Assembly: GCA_050186335.1 (NCBI GenBank)
Contig: JBFWYO010000006.1
Span: forward strand, 1-64,000
Reading direction: 5' to 3'
DNA: 64,000 bases
From: JBFWYO01 sp050186335
GTDB taxonomy: Bacteria; Pseudomonadota; Alphaproteobacteria; Bin65
Of the stretch, positions 19,005 to 29,050 are shown one piece after another (the first letter of the stretch is position 1; the number at the start of each line of letters is the position of its first letter). The notes under the pieces are model-generated. The model searched no databases and was not told where the DNA came from. It was given only the letters and a program-made list of their open reading frames with translations. The position numbers and the translations under genes are program-made.

Positions 19005-21259
19005 GACGTTTTGCTCCGGTTTAGACGGAGCGCGTTGCCGACCACCAGGATCGACGACGCCGACATCGCCGCCGCCGCGATCAACGGCGTCACCAAACCG
19101 GCCATCGCGATCGGGATCGTCAGCGCGTTGTACGTCAGGGCCAAGGCGAAGTTCTGCTTGACCAGCCGGTCCGCGCGGCGCGCGACGTCCAGCACGCCCG
19201 CAACCCCGGCCAGCCGGTCGCCCTGAAAAATGACATCGGCGGCGGTTTGACTGATATCGATCGCCGTCGACGGCGACATCGAAACATAGGCCGCGGCAAG
19301 CGCCGGGGCGTCGTTCAGCCCGTCACCGACCATCAGCACCGACCGGCCATCGGCGGCGAGCGATTCGAGCACGCGAATCTTTTCCGCCGGCGTACGGCCG
19401 GCATGCCAGGCCTCGATGCCCAGCGCAGCGGCCGCTTCCTTGACCGGCGCTTCGCGATCGCCCGACAGCAGGTAAATTGCCTTGCCGCGCGCGCGCAACG
19501 CATCGATGACCTGCCGCGCGTCGGCGCGGAGCCGATCATTGAAGCGGAAGCGCACGGCTTCGCAGCCCGGCCGCGCCAGCCAGATTTCCGACCCCGGGTG
19601 CGGCGCTGCGGCCGCGTCGTCCGACACCCCGCACCAAGACCGGCTACCCAGGCGCAACTCGCCGTCCGCCGTCGTCGCCGCAAGCCCATAGCCAGGCGCT
19701 TCCTTGGCGTGCTTCAACGGCGTCGCATCGGGTACCGCGCGCGCCAGCGCGCGCGCGAGCGGATGCTTGCTCGACATCGCCAGACCGGCGGCGATTCGCA
19801 AGGCGGCGACATCCGCGCGATCGGCATCGACCAGCTCCGGCCGGCCGAGCGTCAGCGTGCCGGTTTTGTCGAACACCACGGTATCGACCTTGGCAAGCCG
19901 CTCCAGCGCGGTGGCCGATTTCATCAATGTGCCGCCGCGCATCAAGCGCCCGCTGGCGATGACCTGAACCGCCGGCACGGCGAGACCCAGCGCACATGGG
20001 CAGGTGATGATGAGCACCGCGACGGCGCTCAGCAACGCCGGCTGCCATGCCTGGCCCAACGCCATCCAGCCCACGAAGGTCAGTAGCGCGAGCAGATGCA
20101 CCACAGGCGCATAGTAGCGGGAGACCCGGTCGGCAAGCACGACGTGCTTGGCGCGCCGCTGCTCCGCCAGCTCCATCAGTCCGACGATCTCGCTCAGCAA
20201 TGTCCGGCGACCGATAGCCGTGACTTCGACGGTCAGCGGCGCGGCCACGTTGATGGTTCCGGCAAATACGCGGTCGCCAGCGCGCACCGGGATCGGCAGC
20301 GATTCGCCTGAGATCAAGCTATTGTCAACGTCCGAAACGCCGTCGACGACCTTGCCGTCGGCCGGAATACGGTCGCCGCTGGCGACGAACAGCCGATCGC
20401 CGACCTGGACGCGATCCGCGGCGACGATCGTGTGCGCGCCCGACGGATCGAGTCTGGTCGCGGTAATAGCACCGAGCAGCACGAGTTGTTCCGCGGCGGA
20501 ACGCGCGCGTCCGCGTGCGCGATGATCCAGATAACGGCCGACCAGCAGAAAGAAAACCAACGTTATCGCCGAATCGAAATAGGCGTGCGGACCGCCGTGC
20601 ACCGTCTCCCACAGACTCATGCCGGCGGCCAAGGTGACCCCGATCGAAATCGGCACGTCCATGTTGGTGCGTCGATGGCTCAGCGCGTTCCACGCCGAGC
20701 GGAAAAACGGCTGGCCGGCATACGCCAGTGCCGGCAAGGCGATCAAAGCCGAAAACCAATGCAGCAACTGACGTGTCGCCTCGTCCATCGCCTCCGCGTG
20801 GCCGGCCCAGACGGCGACCGATAGCAGCATCACGTTGGCCGCCGCAAAGCCGGCGACCGCCAGGCATCGCAGCAATTGCCGCTCCGCCTTGGCGTCGAGG
20901 CCCGCCAGGCGCGCCGATTGGTACGGCGTGGCCTTGAAACCGAGCGATTCCACGACCGCGACCAGCCGCACCGCCTCGCGCGGCGCGCCGCGCCACCGGA
21001 CGACGAGACGTCGTGTGGAAAGATTGACCCGGGCCGAAACGACGTTCGGCGTCGCGGCGAGCGCGCGCTCGATCTTGTTGACGCATCCGCCGCAATAAAC
21101 GCCCTGCGCGAGCAGATAGAGCGCGCAGGTGTCGGCGTCCTCGATTTCGACGAACGGCTGATAGTCGCGCTGGTCCGCGGCGGCCCGCGCCGCGGCCGAC
21201 GACACCGGTTCCGCCGGATCGCCGACGCCTGGCGCGGCAACGGGCAGCATATCCATCAT
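19001..21259 (-). CDS. ccoI: Copper-transporting P1B-type ATPase CcoI/FixI
   Basis: The 752-residue pump supplies copper for the CuB site of the cbb3 oxidase. An N-terminal heavy-metal-binding domain carries GVYCGGCVNKIE (about residues 53-64). The membrane metal site TCPCALGLAVP, phosphorylation motif DKTGTLTLG, SKHPLARAL (HP motif) and GDGLNDAPAL are all intact. The gene overlaps ccoH upstream and ccoS downstream by four bases each. Confidence 0.94.
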   Translation of the reverse strand: MMDMLPVAAPGVGDPAEPVSSAAARAAADQRDYQPFVEIEDADTCALYLLAQGVYCGGCVNKIERALAATPNVVSARVNLSTRRLVVRWRGAPREAVRLVAVVESLGFKATPYQSARLAGLDAKAERQLLRCLAVAGFAAANVMLLSVAVWAGHAEAMDEATRQLLHWFSALIALPALAYAGQPFFRSAWNALSHRRTNMDVPISIGVTLAAGMSLWETVHGGPHAYFDSAITLVFFLLVGRYLDHRARGRARSAAEQLVLLGAITATRLDPSGAHTIVAADRVQVGDRLFVASGDRIPADGKVVDGVSDVDNSLISGESLPIPVRAGDRVFAGTINVAAPLTVEVTAIGRRTLLSEIVGLMELAEQRRAKHVVLADRVSRYYAPVVHLLALLTFVGWMALGQAWQPALLSAVAVLIITCPCALGLAVPAVQVIASGRLMRGGTLMKSATALERLAKVDTVVFDKTGTLTLGRPELVDADRADVAALRIAAGLAMSSKHPLARALARAVPDATPLKHAKEAPGYGLAATTADGELRLGSRSWCGVSDDAAAAPHPGSEIWLARPGCEAVRFRFNDRLRADARQVIDALRARGKAIYLLSGDREAPVKEAAAALGIEAWHAGRTPAEKIRVLESLAADGRSVLMVGDGLNDAPALAAAYVSMSPSTAIDISQTAADVIFQGDRLAGVAGVLDVARRADRLVKQNFALALTYNALTIPIAMAGLVTPLIAAAAMSASSILVVGNALRLNRSKTS

Positions 21260-21741
21260 TTGACGACCGTACGATTGACCGCGCTCGCAACGTCATCGCC
21301 GCGGCGCGCGGTAATGCGCAGTTCCCACAGGCCGGCATGCTTGAAAGCGACCGCGTGCTCGTATCGGCCCGGGCCGGTTTCGTTCAGCACGACAGTGTAA
21401 TCGTCGCCGGTCGACGCCGGCCGAACCAACTCGACCACGACTTCCGCGCGATCGAGTTTCGCGCCGTCCGGACCGGTCAGTTCGACGCGCAGCAGGCCGG
21501 GATTGCCGGCTTTCGCCTCGACGCCGACGGCGATCTGCCAACCCAGCGCTTCCTGACGCCGACGCTCGGCGATGACGTGATTGTAGCGGCGGCCCTTGTC
21601 GTACGCCTCGGTTGTCGCCAAGCCGCGCCAGGAGCCAAAGGCGAACAGCACCATCGTTGCGTTGACCGCGACGATGACGCCGAACGCGGCCACGAACATC
21701 CAAGGAATCCAGCGACTCTTTCGCACAACGTCGTCGTTCAT
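21256..21741 (-). CDS. ccoH: cbb3 oxidase assembly protein CcoH/FixH
   Basis: This 161-residue protein has a cytoplasmic N-terminus, one membrane helix (WIPWMFVAAFGVIVAVNATM) and a periplasmic FixH domain with LGWQIAVGVEAK. The start is the ATG at 21741 overlapping the ccoG stop. The longer open frame upstream is the shadow of ccoG. CcoH interacts with the oxidase subunits during assembly. Confidence 0.9.
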   Translation of the reverse strand: MNDDVVRKSRWIPWMFVAAFGVIVAVNATMVLFAFGSWRGLATTEAYDKGRRYNHVIAERRRQEALGWQIAVGVEAKAGNPGLLRVELTGPDGAKLDRAEVVVELVRPASTGDDYTVVLNETGPGRYEHAVAFKHAGLWELRITARRGDDVASAVNRTVVK

Positions 21742-23246
21742 GGCCGCGGCCCCCTGAACTGCGACCGCGTTACCGTGCGATCCTTGGATTCGGTATTGGT
21801 CAGCACGAACGAAAATTCGGTCTGTTCCCCGCGCAGCGTTCCCGGCGAGACCGTCAAGTAAAGCCGGTAGGTCGCGACCTGATCGGCGGGCGCCGTCAGA
21901 ACGAACTCGGTTTTCCGCGCGACATCCTCGCCGACGATCTGCATGTTGGCGTTTGCCAAGGCTTCGATGCGCAATTGGTAGCTGCGCGGCTGCCGATCCA
22001 TGTTCGATATCTTGATCGTATAGCCGTTGCGGATCGAGCCGTCGGACAAACGGACGAACAGCGGCGCGCGATCGTGCAGGACGCTGATATCCTGCGAGCC
22101 CCGGGTCGCCAGGCTGACCAACATGATTGCGGCGACGCCGATCAGCAGCAGCGCATATAGGATCGTCCTCGGCCGCACGATCCGGTAGCCGAGTTTTTCG
22201 CTCTTGCCGCGCTGTTCCATCCGGCGCTGGGTGTCGAAGCCGATCAGACCGAGCGGCAGATTCACTTTTTCCATGACGCCGTTGCACGCATCGATGCACA
22301 AGCCGCAACCGATGCACTCGAGCTGCACGCCGTCGCGGATGTCGATGCCGGTCGGACACACAGCGACGCATTGCCCGCAGTCGACGCAATCGCCTCGTCC
22401 GGTGCGCTCATCGCCCTTGGTAAGCTTGCCGCGCGGTTCCCCCCGCCATTTCTGATAGGTGACGACCAGCGTATCTTCGTCGTACATCGAGGCCTGAAAG
22501 CGCGGCCATGGGCACATATAGGTGCACACCTGCTCGCGCGCCCAACCCGCCAGCAGATACGTTGTCGCGGTGAACAGCCCAATGAAGAAATACGTGTAGG
22601 TGGAGGCTTCGCCGGCGAAGATTTCGCGCACGACGGTCGGCGCGTCGACGAAGTACATGATCCAGGCACCGCCGGTCAGCGCCGCGATGATCAGCCAACT
22701 CGCATGCTTGACGAGCTTTTTTCCGGCCTTGCCGACCGTGAGCGGCTGGGCATCCAGCTTGATCCGCGCGTTGCGGTCGCCCTCGACGACGCGCTCCACC
22801 CACATGAACAGATCCGTCCAGACGGTCTGCGGGCAGGCGTAACCGCACCACAGACGCCCGGCGATGGACGTCACCAGAAACAGGCCGATGGCGGCCAGGA
22901 TCAAGATGCCGGTCAGATAATAGACTTCCTGCGGCCAAATTTCGATCCACAGGAAATACGCGCGGCGCCCATCGAGATCGAGCAGGACCGCCTGATCCGG
23001 CGCGCCGGGCCCGCGATCCCAGCGCAACCACGGCACGACGTAATAAATCGCCAGCAGGACGCCGAGCACGGCCCACTTCATGCGGCGATAACGGCCGGTC
23101 ACCCGCTTCGGGTAAACGCGGATCCGATCGGCGTACAATGACTCCTTCTTCGCGGTCTTGAACGACTTTACGTCGTCAACCGGAATTTCGCTCATCCGCC
23201 GTGCCGATGACGAAGCGGCTTGGCCCTTGTCCACGCCTTTCTCCAT
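21738..23246 (-). CDS. ccoG: Polyferredoxin membrane protein CcoG/FixG (RdxA)
   Basis: The product is 502 residues with several N-terminal membrane helices, then two 4Fe-4S motifs (CVDCGQCVAVCP and CIGCGLCIDACN), and a C-terminal periplasmic FixG domain. CcoG acts as a cupric reductase in cbb3 maturation. The ATG at 23246 lies four bases beyond the ccoP stop with GGCGGA upstream. TTG and GTG codons at 23267 and 23264 would overlap ccoP and are less likely. An internal third Cys pair, RLWCGYACPQ, is also typical. Confidence 0.92.
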   Translation of the reverse strand: MEKGVDKGQAASSSARRMSEIPVDDVKSFKTAKKESLYADRIRVYPKRVTGRYRRMKWAVLGVLLAIYYVVPWLRWDRGPGAPDQAVLLDLDGRRAYFLWIEIWPQEVYYLTGILILAAIGLFLVTSIAGRLWCGYACPQTVWTDLFMWVERVVEGDRNARIKLDAQPLTVGKAGKKLVKHASWLIIAALTGGAWIMYFVDAPTVVREIFAGEASTYTYFFIGLFTATTYLLAGWAREQVCTYMCPWPRFQASMYDEDTLVVTYQKWRGEPRGKLTKGDERTGRGDCVDCGQCVAVCPTGIDIRDGVQLECIGCGLCIDACNGVMEKVNLPLGLIGFDTQRRMEQRGKSEKLGYRIVRPRTILYALLLIGVAAIMLVSLATRGSQDISVLHDRAPLFVRLSDGSIRNGYTIKISNMDRQPRSYQLRIEALANANMQIVGEDVARKTEFVLTAPADQVATYRLYLTVSPGTLRGEQTEFSFVLTNTESKDRTVTRSQFRGPRP

Positions 23247-23250
23247 CGCA

Positions 23251-24120
23251 TCATTTTCCGCCACCAAGCGAATGCACGTAGATCGTCAACATCTTGATGG
23301 CCGCCGGCTCGAGCCGTCCGGCCCAAGCCGGCATGACGCCGAGTTGCGGCTTGTGAATCTGGGCGACGATCGCGGCCTTGTCGCCGCCGTACAGCCAGAT
23401 TTGCGTCTGCAGCGGCGGCGCGCCCTGATCGGCCTTGCCCAGCGCATTATCGCCGTGGCAGGCGACGCATTGCGCGCGATAGATCTCCTCGCCCCGCTTG
23501 GCCGCCGCGTTGTCGGTCGCGCGTTTATTGAGCCCCATCACATACTCAGCGACGTCGTTCACCTGCTCGGGCTTGAGCACGCCGTCGGCGCCGAAACTCG
23601 GCATGATCGATTGACGCGCATTCGGGTGCTCGTTGCGCACCCCGAAGGCGATCGTCTTTTCGATATCCTTGAGCGTACCGCCCCAGATCCACACGTCGTC
23701 GGCCAAAGCGGGGAACGCCTTGCGCCCGGTGCCGGCGACGTTATGGCACGGCGCGCAGTTATCCGCGAAGATTGCCCGCCCGCCGACCAGGGAGAAATCC
23801 AGCAATTCCTTGGTCTTCTGGATTTCCTCGACGCTCGAAGCCTTGATCCGGTCGACGAACTTCGCCTGCTTGGCGCGCGCCTCGGTCAGCTTGACCTCGA
23901 TCTCCTCGCGCATCGACCAGCCCAGCACGCCCTTGGTGTAGCCGGTGAAGCCGGGCCACGCCGGATAGAGCACGAAATACACCAGCGACCAGGCAATGCA
24001 GGCATAGAAGACATAAAGCCACCATCTGGGCAGCGGCGTATCCAGTTCCTGGATGCCGTCCCATTCGTGGCCCGTCGTCTCGGCCGCCTGATACTTGTCC
24101 TTTTCCTTCTTGGTCGGCAT
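23251..24120 (-). CDS. ccoP: cbb3 oxidase diheme subunit CcoP/FixP
   Basis: This 289-residue, membrane-anchored c-type cytochrome accepts electrons and passes them to CcoO. Two heme-binding motifs (CAPCH and CVACH) are visible. The N-terminal WDGIQELDTPLPRWWLY stretch precedes a membrane helix, as in all CcoP. It follows ccoQ by three bases. Confidence 0.95.
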   Translation of the reverse strand: MPTKKEKDKYQAAETTGHEWDGIQELDTPLPRWWLYVFYACIAWSLVYFVLYPAWPGFTGYTKGVLGWSMREEIEVKLTEARAKQAKFVDRIKASSVEEIQKTKELLDFSLVGGRAIFADNCAPCHNVAGTGRKAFPALADDVWIWGGTLKDIEKTIAFGVRNEHPNARQSIMPSFGADGVLKPEQVNDVAEYVMGLNKRATDNAAAKRGEEIYRAQCVACHGDNALGKADQGAPPLQTQIWLYGGDKAAIVAQIHKPQLGVMPAWAGRLEPAAIKMLTIYVHSLGGGK

Positions 24121-24123
24121 CGC

Positions 24124-24297
24124 CTACTCCGCCTTCTTGTCCGTTGACGCGCTAGGCTCGCCATCGAGCGGGATACGCCCCAACGCCTCGAACCGGCGAC
24201 GGTTGCGCGGTCGATAGGCCCAGAAACAGATCGCGATGAAGATCGCCATCAACCAGACGACCCACAGCGAACGGAGAAATTCGGCGACCTCTGCCAT
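24124..24297 (-). CDS. ccoQ: cbb3 oxidase subunit CcoQ/FixQ
   Basis: This 57-residue membrane protein has a single helix (LWVVWLMAIFIAICFWAY) followed by RPRNRRRFE and RIPLDGE, the usual CcoQ tail. It lies between ccoO and ccoP with spacers of a few bases. CcoQ stabilises the oxidase complex. Confidence 0.92.
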   Translation of the reverse strand: MAEVAEFLRSLWVVWLMAIFIAICFWAYRPRNRRRFEALGRIPLDGEPSASTDKKAE

Positions 24298-24305
24298 GGC
24301 CTGTC

Positions 24306-25034
24306 CTATTGCTTGATATCTTTTGCCTGGATCTTGGCGAAATCGACCAAGGTGCCAAGCATCTGCAGATACGCAACCAGCGCATCCATTTCGGTCAGGC
24401 GGCCCGGGTCGCCGTCGAAATCGCCGACCGCGGATTTCGCATAGCGCGCCTGCAGCGCCTTGTGATCGCCGTCGGGATCGGCCTGGGCGAGCAAATCCTT
24501 CTGCGCGTTCTTGATCATGTCGTCCGTATAGGGCACGCCGACCGCGCGGTTCGCCTTGAGGTGCGCCTCGAAGTCCTTGGTCTTGAGTTCGCGACGGGCC
24601 AGAAAGCCGTAGGGCGGCATCACCGATTCAGGCACGACCGAGCGCGGGTCCTTGAGGTGCGCCACGTGCCATTCGTTGGAATATTTCTGCCCGACCCGCG
24701 CCAAGTCGGGACCCGTGCGCTTGGAGCCCCACTGGAATGGATGATCGTACATCGACTCGGCGGCCAGCGAGTACGGCCCGTATCGCTCCACTTCGTCGCG
24801 GAACGGCCGCACCATCTGGCTGTGGCAGGTGTAACAGCCTTCGCGGATGTAGATGTTGCGCCCGGCCAGTTCGAGCGGGGTGTAAGGACGTATACCTTCG
24901 ACCTTCTCGATCGTGCTCTTGATCGTGTAGAGCGGAACGATCTCGACCAGGCCGCCGATCGACACGGTGAGCAAGGTGAGCACGGCCATCAAGGTGACGT
25001 GCTTTTCGATCTTTTCGTGCTTGAAGAATGCCAT
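24306..25034 (-). CDS. ccoO: cbb3 oxidase monoheme subunit CcoO/FixO
   Basis: The product is 242 residues with an N-terminal membrane anchor ([20 protein letters not shown]) and one heme c motif, CYTCHSQ. The [19 protein letters not shown] segment is the standard CcoO signature. It follows ccoN by nine bases in the operon. Confidence 0.95.
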   Translation of the reverse strand: MAFFKHEKIEKHVTLMAVLTLLTVSIGGLVEIVPLYTIKSTIEKVEGIRPYTPLELAGRNIYIREGCYTCHSQMVRPFRDEVERYGPYSLAAESMYDHPFQWGSKRTGPDLARVGQKYSNEWHVAHLKDPRSVVPESVMPPYGFLARRELKTKDFEAHLKANRAVGVPYTDDMIKNAQKDLLAQADPDGDHKALQARYAKSAVGDFDGDPGRLTEMDALVAYLQMLGTLVDFAKIQAKDIKQ

Positions 25035-25043
25035 CGGGCGCCC

Positions 25044-26501
25044 CTACGCGCGCGCCGTATCCGGAGCTTCGTCGCCCCGGATCGTACGCCAAACGTTGTA
25101 GACCATGATCAACGCGCCGGTCAGGAACAGGACGCCGCCGAGCGCGCGAATGATGTAATAAGGATGCATCGCCGCGACCGTTTCGGCGAACGAGAATTGC
25201 AGGAAGCCGAGCTCGTCGTAGGCGCGCCACATCAGGCCCTGCATGATGCCAGAGATCCACATCGCGGTGATGTAGAGTACGATGCCGAGGGTCGCGATCC
25301 AGAAATGCACGCCGACCAGCTTCAGGGAATAGAGCTCCTTGCGCTTCCATAGCACCGGCACGAGGAAATATACCGCGCCGAAGCTGATGAACGCGACCCA
25401 GCCGAGTGCGCCGGAATGGACGTGGCCGATCGTCCAGTCGGTGTAGTGGCTCAGCGCGTTGACCGGCTTGATCGACATGACCGGCCCCTCGAACGTCGAC
25501 ATGCCGTAGAACCCGACGGCGGCGACCAGGAAGCGCAGCACGGGATCGGTGCGCAGCTTGTCCCACGCGCCGGAGAGCGTCATCAGCCCGTTGATCATGC
25601 CGCCCCAAGACGGCATCCACAGCATGACCGAGAACGTCATGCCCAGCGTTTGTGCCCAATCGGGCAGCGCCGTGTAATGCAGATGGTGCGGCCCCGCCCA
25701 GATATAGAGGAAGATCAGCGACCAGAAATGGACGATCGACAGCCGATACGAATAGATCGGCCGCCCGGCCCGCTTGGGCACGAAGTAGTACATGATGCCG
25801 AGAAAGCCGGCGGTCAGGAAGAAGCCGACCGCGTTATGGCCGTACCACCATTGCGTCAATGCGTCCTGGACGCCGGCGTAAAGGATGTAACTCTTGGCGC
25901 CGAACCACGAAACCGGCACCGTCAGGTTGTTGACGATGTGCAGCATCGCGATTGTGATGATGAAGGCAAGATAGAACCAGTTGGCCACATAAATATGCGG
26001 CTCCTTGCGCTTCATGATCGTGCCGACAAACACGACGAGATAAAGCACCCACACCAGGGTGAGCCAGAGGTCGACGTACCATTCCGGCTCGGCATACTCC
26101 TTGCTCTGCGTGACCCCCATCAGGTAGCCGACCGCAGCCATGACGATAAAAAGTTGATAGCCCCAGAAAACGAACGAGGCTAAGCCCGGCCCGCCGAACA
26201 ACGGCGCGCGGCACGTTCGCTGCACCACGTAAAACGACGTTGCCAGCAGGGCATTGCCGCCGAATGCAAAAACCGCGGCCGACGTGTGCAAAGGACGAAG
26301 GCGCCCGAACGTCGTCCACTCCAGGTCCAGGTTGAGAATTGGAAACGCCAACTGAAAGGCGATGACGACGCCAACCAAGAATGCAGCGACGCCCCAGAAC
26401 ATCGTGGCAAGCACGAAATGGCGGACGACTTGCTCATTGTAGGCGATCTTTTCGGTCGGCGTCGCGCCGGCGACTCGATCCATCGTGGACGCAACCGCCA
26501 T
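25044..26501 (-). CDS. ccoN: cbb3 oxidase catalytic subunit CcoN/FixN
   Basis: This 485-residue heme-copper oxidase subunit I (type C) reduces O2 with high affinity at the b3-CuB centre. The CuB and heme histidines are found in regions such as [13 protein letters not shown] and [15 protein letters not shown], plus [14 protein letters not shown]. It is the first gene of the cco unit. A FNR/FixK box lies 86 bp upstream, as expected for a micro-oxic oxidase. Confidence 0.96.
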   Translation of the reverse strand: MAVASTMDRVAGATPTEKIAYNEQVVRHFVLATMFWGVAAFLVGVVIAFQLAFPILNLDLEWTTFGRLRPLHTSAAVFAFGGNALLATSFYVVQRTCRAPLFGGPGLASFVFWGYQLFIVMAAVGYLMGVTQSKEYAEPEWYVDLWLTLVWVLYLVVFVGTIMKRKEPHIYVANWFYLAFIITIAMLHIVNNLTVPVSWFGAKSYILYAGVQDALTQWWYGHNAVGFFLTAGFLGIMYYFVPKRAGRPIYSYRLSIVHFWSLIFLYIWAGPHHLHYTALPDWAQTLGMTFSVMLWMPSWGGMINGLMTLSGAWDKLRTDPVLRFLVAAVGFYGMSTFEGPVMSIKPVNALSHYTDWTIGHVHSGALGWVAFISFGAVYFLVPVLWKRKELYSLKLVGVHFWIATLGIVLYITAMWISGIMQGLMWRAYDELGFLQFSFAETVAAMHPYYIIRALGGVLFLTGALIMVYNVWRTIRGDEAPDTARA

Positions 26502-26586
26502 AATACCCCCTCTGTGCTTGCCGCGAGCGCATCGAGCGCAATCGCGGTTCCGGCTTTTTCGTTAAGGCTCCTGTTGCAGTGCGGCA

Positions 26587-26600
26587 TTGACGCAAATCAA
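26587..26600. promoter_or_regulatory. FNR/FixK-type box between ccoN and the DUF2189 gene
   Basis: TTGACGCAAATCAA fits TTGA-N6-TCAA perfectly. It is 86 bp from the ccoN start on one side and 59 bp from the DUF2189 start on the other, so it could activate both divergent units. Confidence 0.8.
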
Positions 26601-26659
26601 TTCGATGGGTGCAGGATGCCCGTATCGTTATAATATAGTCGATTAGCCAGGTTCGACCA

Positions 26660-27457
26660 ATGGAACCACCCGTGTCTACAGTAACCGTATTTCCGGGGCC
26701 TTCGCCGCAGGTGCGGCGGATTTCGGGATCTGACCCTTGGAACTGGTTGGCCGCCGGATGGCGCGACATGCGTGCCTTCCCCCGCTTCAACTTCGGCTAT
26801 GGGGCAGGTTTCGCCGTCTTCGGGTGGATCATCGTTGCGGCGGCAGTGTGGTTCCGCGCCTATTACCTTGTCTTGCCGTTCACCGCGGGCTTCTTTCTGC
26901 TCGCCCCCATCTTGGCGGTCGGCCTGTATGAAATCAGCCGAAGGGTCGAAACCGGCGCTACCGTCGATTGGACGAGTATTCTGACGGCGTGGCGGCGCAA
27001 TCAGGGCCAAATCGCACTGATGGGCTTCCTGCTCCTGGCGATTCACCTGATCTGGATTCGTATCGCCACATTGCTGTTCGCAATATTTTTCAGCAAGACG
27101 CCGCCCGACCTCTCGAATTTCGTTATCGAAATCGTTATGTCGTCGTCGAACATCCCATTCCTGCTGCTTGGTAGCGTCATCGGTCTATTGCTGGCCACGC
27201 TCGTATTCAGTATCGCTGTCGTATCGATCCCGATGCTGCTCGACCGGAACGTGGGTCTGCTCACCGCCGTCGCGACGAGTTTCAAGGCGGTCAGCGAAAA
27301 CAAATGGCCGATGCTGGTCTGGGCCGTGCTCATCGTCCTGTTCATCGCTGCCGGAATTCTGACAGGCTTCATCGGCTTGATCGTCACGCTGCCGCTCGTT
27401 GCGCACGCGTCGTGGCACGCTTACCGCCAGGTCGTCGTACCGGCGAGCGAAACTTAA
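26660..27457 (+). CDS. DUF2189-family membrane protein
   Basis: This is a 265-residue inner-membrane protein with six hydrophobic segments. The opening RISGSDPWNWLAAGWRDM and GFFLLAPILAVGLYEISRR are hallmarks of DUF2189. The function is unknown. The family is often found beside cbb3 oxidase genes in alphaproteobacteria, and here it is divergent from ccoN across a shared FNR/FixK box, which suggests a role under low oxygen. Confidence 0.85.
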   Translation: MEPPVSTVTVFPGPSPQVRRISGSDPWNWLAAGWRDMRAFPRFNFGYGAGFAVFGWIIVAAAVWFRAYYLVLPFTAGFFLLAPILAVGLYEISRRVETGATVDWTSILTAWRRNQGQIALMGFLLLAIHLIWIRIATLLFAIFFSKTPPDLSNFVIEIVMSSSNIPFLLLGSVIGLLLATLVFSIAVVSIPMLLDRNVGLLTAVATSFKAVSENKWPMLVWAVLIVLFIAAGILTGFIGLIVTLPLVAHASWHAYRQVVVPASET

Positions 27458-27482
27458 CAGGTCGACTTGGTACGAGGGCGTC

Positions 27483-27674
27483 ATGAGAAATGCATTTAGC
27501 CACTGGGTCACGCTGTTTCTGGCCGTCGTGATCGGCATCGTCGGACTGTTTCTGGCCGCCGGCGCCAAGGACGACGGCATGTACGTCGCCGGGATGCTGC
27601 TCGCGATTTTCGGCATCGTCTTCTCGTTTACGCGCATCGCCGCATTGACCGACTACTCGACCAAGGAAGACTAG
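27483..27674 (+). CDS. Small two-helix membrane protein
   Basis: This 63-residue protein has two hydrophobic helices (WVTLFLAVVIGIVGLFLAAG and MYVAGMLLAIFGIVFSFTRI) and an acidic tail. The ATG at 27483 has GAGGG upstream and lies 25 bp after the DUF2189 stop, so the two are probably co-transcribed. The family is not recognised with certainty. Similar small proteins accompany DUF2189 and cco genes. Confidence 0.75.
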   Translation: MRNAFSHWVTLFLAVVIGIVGLFLAAGAKDDGMYVAGMLLAIFGIVFSFTRIAALTDYSTKED

Positions 27675-27695
27675 ACGAGGCTGACTTAGGTTTAA

Positions 27696-28436
27696 TCAGC
27701 CGTCCGCGGGCCGAAATCGGAAGCGCGCGCCGGGATGCGTTGGCAGCAGGCGCGCTTGGCCCGCCCCGAACAGTTTTTCGCGCAGCGTGCCCGGTCGATA
27801 ATCTGTCTTGAAGACGCCGCGACGCTGCAAGATCGGAACCACCAGATCGACGAAATCCTCGAAGCTTTCGGGCGTCACCGCATTGGCCACGTTGAACCCG
27901 TCGACGCCGGCCCAGGCCTGCAGTTCGTCCGCGACTTGTTCCGGCGAGCCCACCAGGACCGGCCCGCGCCCACCGATGCCGACATGTTCGGCCAGTTCGC
28001 CGACGGTCCACACCCGGTTCGGATCGGCTGAAATAAACGACTCAACAGCCGAACGCATGGCCTCGGTTTGCACATGCCGCAGCGGGTCGCTCAGCCGGTA
28101 CTTCGAGAAATCGATGCCGGTCCATCCGAACAGCAACGCCAATGACGCTTCATGATCGATATAGTTTCGGTAATCCGCGTGTTTGGCGCGCGCTTCGGCT
28201 TCGGTGCGGCCGACGATCACGGTGGTCAGTGTGAAGATCGCGACATCGTAGACGCCCAGCATGTCGGCCAGAAACAATCCGTCGAAGCAACCGCGCTCGA
28301 GCGTGCGCGCCAGATGCTTCCAGTATTCGAGCTCGCGATAGGTTTCCGACCGATCGCGCGGGTGCGCCCATAAACCCGGCGACTGATGCCCGACGCAGTT
28401 CATATCGAAGGCGTTGAGCCGGATCTGGCGTTTCAT
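27696..28436 (-). pseudogene. NtaA/DmoA-type flavin monooxygenase with an internal in-frame deletion
   Basis: The 246 residues begin like a normal NtaA/SnaA/DszA-family FMN-dependent monooxygenase (IRLNAFDMNCVGHQSPGLW, then FDGLFLADMLGVYDV). They then jump at about residue 65 (near 28244) to AIFTLTTVIVGRTEAEARAK, which normally lies near residue 300. About 190 residues of the usual ~440 are missing without breaking the frame, including the central barrel with the FMN phosphate-binding part. The C-terminal half otherwise looks intact. Activity is unlikely, so it is called a pseudogene. Confidence 0.75.
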
Positions 28437-28570
28437 AGGCGCTCGCTCGGTGAGTGCCCGCCGGTTCCCGGATTGAACCGCTTGGCACCGGCTATCGGGC
28501 GCGGCCCGCGCCGAACATAAGTTGCCGCAATATAATTGAAATTCGTCCTATCTCATTGAAATCGGGCCAT

Positions 28571-29050
28571 TTATCGACGCCGCCGCTCCCCATCGTGGGC
28601 ATGCGCGACGTAAATCTCGAACCAAAGGATTGCATATCGCGCGGGCTTGCCCGGGTACAGCATCGACGGCGAGATGTGCAGCCGCAGCTTCACCGGATCG
28701 CGGCCATGCCCGGTGGTGTCGAACGACGGGCGCAACAAGGCGTGCAATTCGCCCACCTCGCTGCGCTCCAGGTGGATGCGGGCGAACGAGCGCTGTTCCG
28801 ATCGCACCAGGATGCCGATCGCGCCCGGCGGGCCCTGCTCCACCGGCTCGACAGGATCCGACCCGAACACGACTTTGACATTGCCGATCGGGATGCCGCT
28901 ACCGCCCTCGACCGGCAAATGGCCGATACCGCGAACATCGACCACCATCGAAAGGGTGGCCGGCCCGGACTGCGCACGCGGCAGCTTTCCGGACGAGACA
29001 CGGAACTCGCCTTCGGTGACGGTCAGTTCGATCAGATTGAAATCGGACAT
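28571..29050 (-). CDS. Hypothetical protein
   Basis: The 159-residue product is soluble, mostly predicted beta strand, without a signal peptide or clear motif. The composition of MSDFNLIELTVTEGEFRVSS and KLRLHISPSMLYPGKPAR looks like a genuine protein, whereas the overlapping plus-strand frame is arginine- and histidine-rich and reads as a shadow. It lies between the broken monooxygenase and the PhyH gene. I do not recognise the family. Confidence 0.6.
   Translation of the reverse strand: MSDFNLIELTVTEGEFRVSSGKLPRAQSGPATLSMVVDVRGIGHLPVEGGSGIPIGNVKVVFGSDPVEPVEQGPPGAIGILVRSEQRSFARIHLERSEVGELHALLRPSFDTTGHGRDPVKLRLHISPSMLYPGKPARYAILWFEIYVAHAHDGERRRR

Noticed and set aside
27679..27701. Hairpin GGCTGA/TCAGCC as a terminator
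   Set aside because: The stem is only six bases and no T-run follows on either strand.
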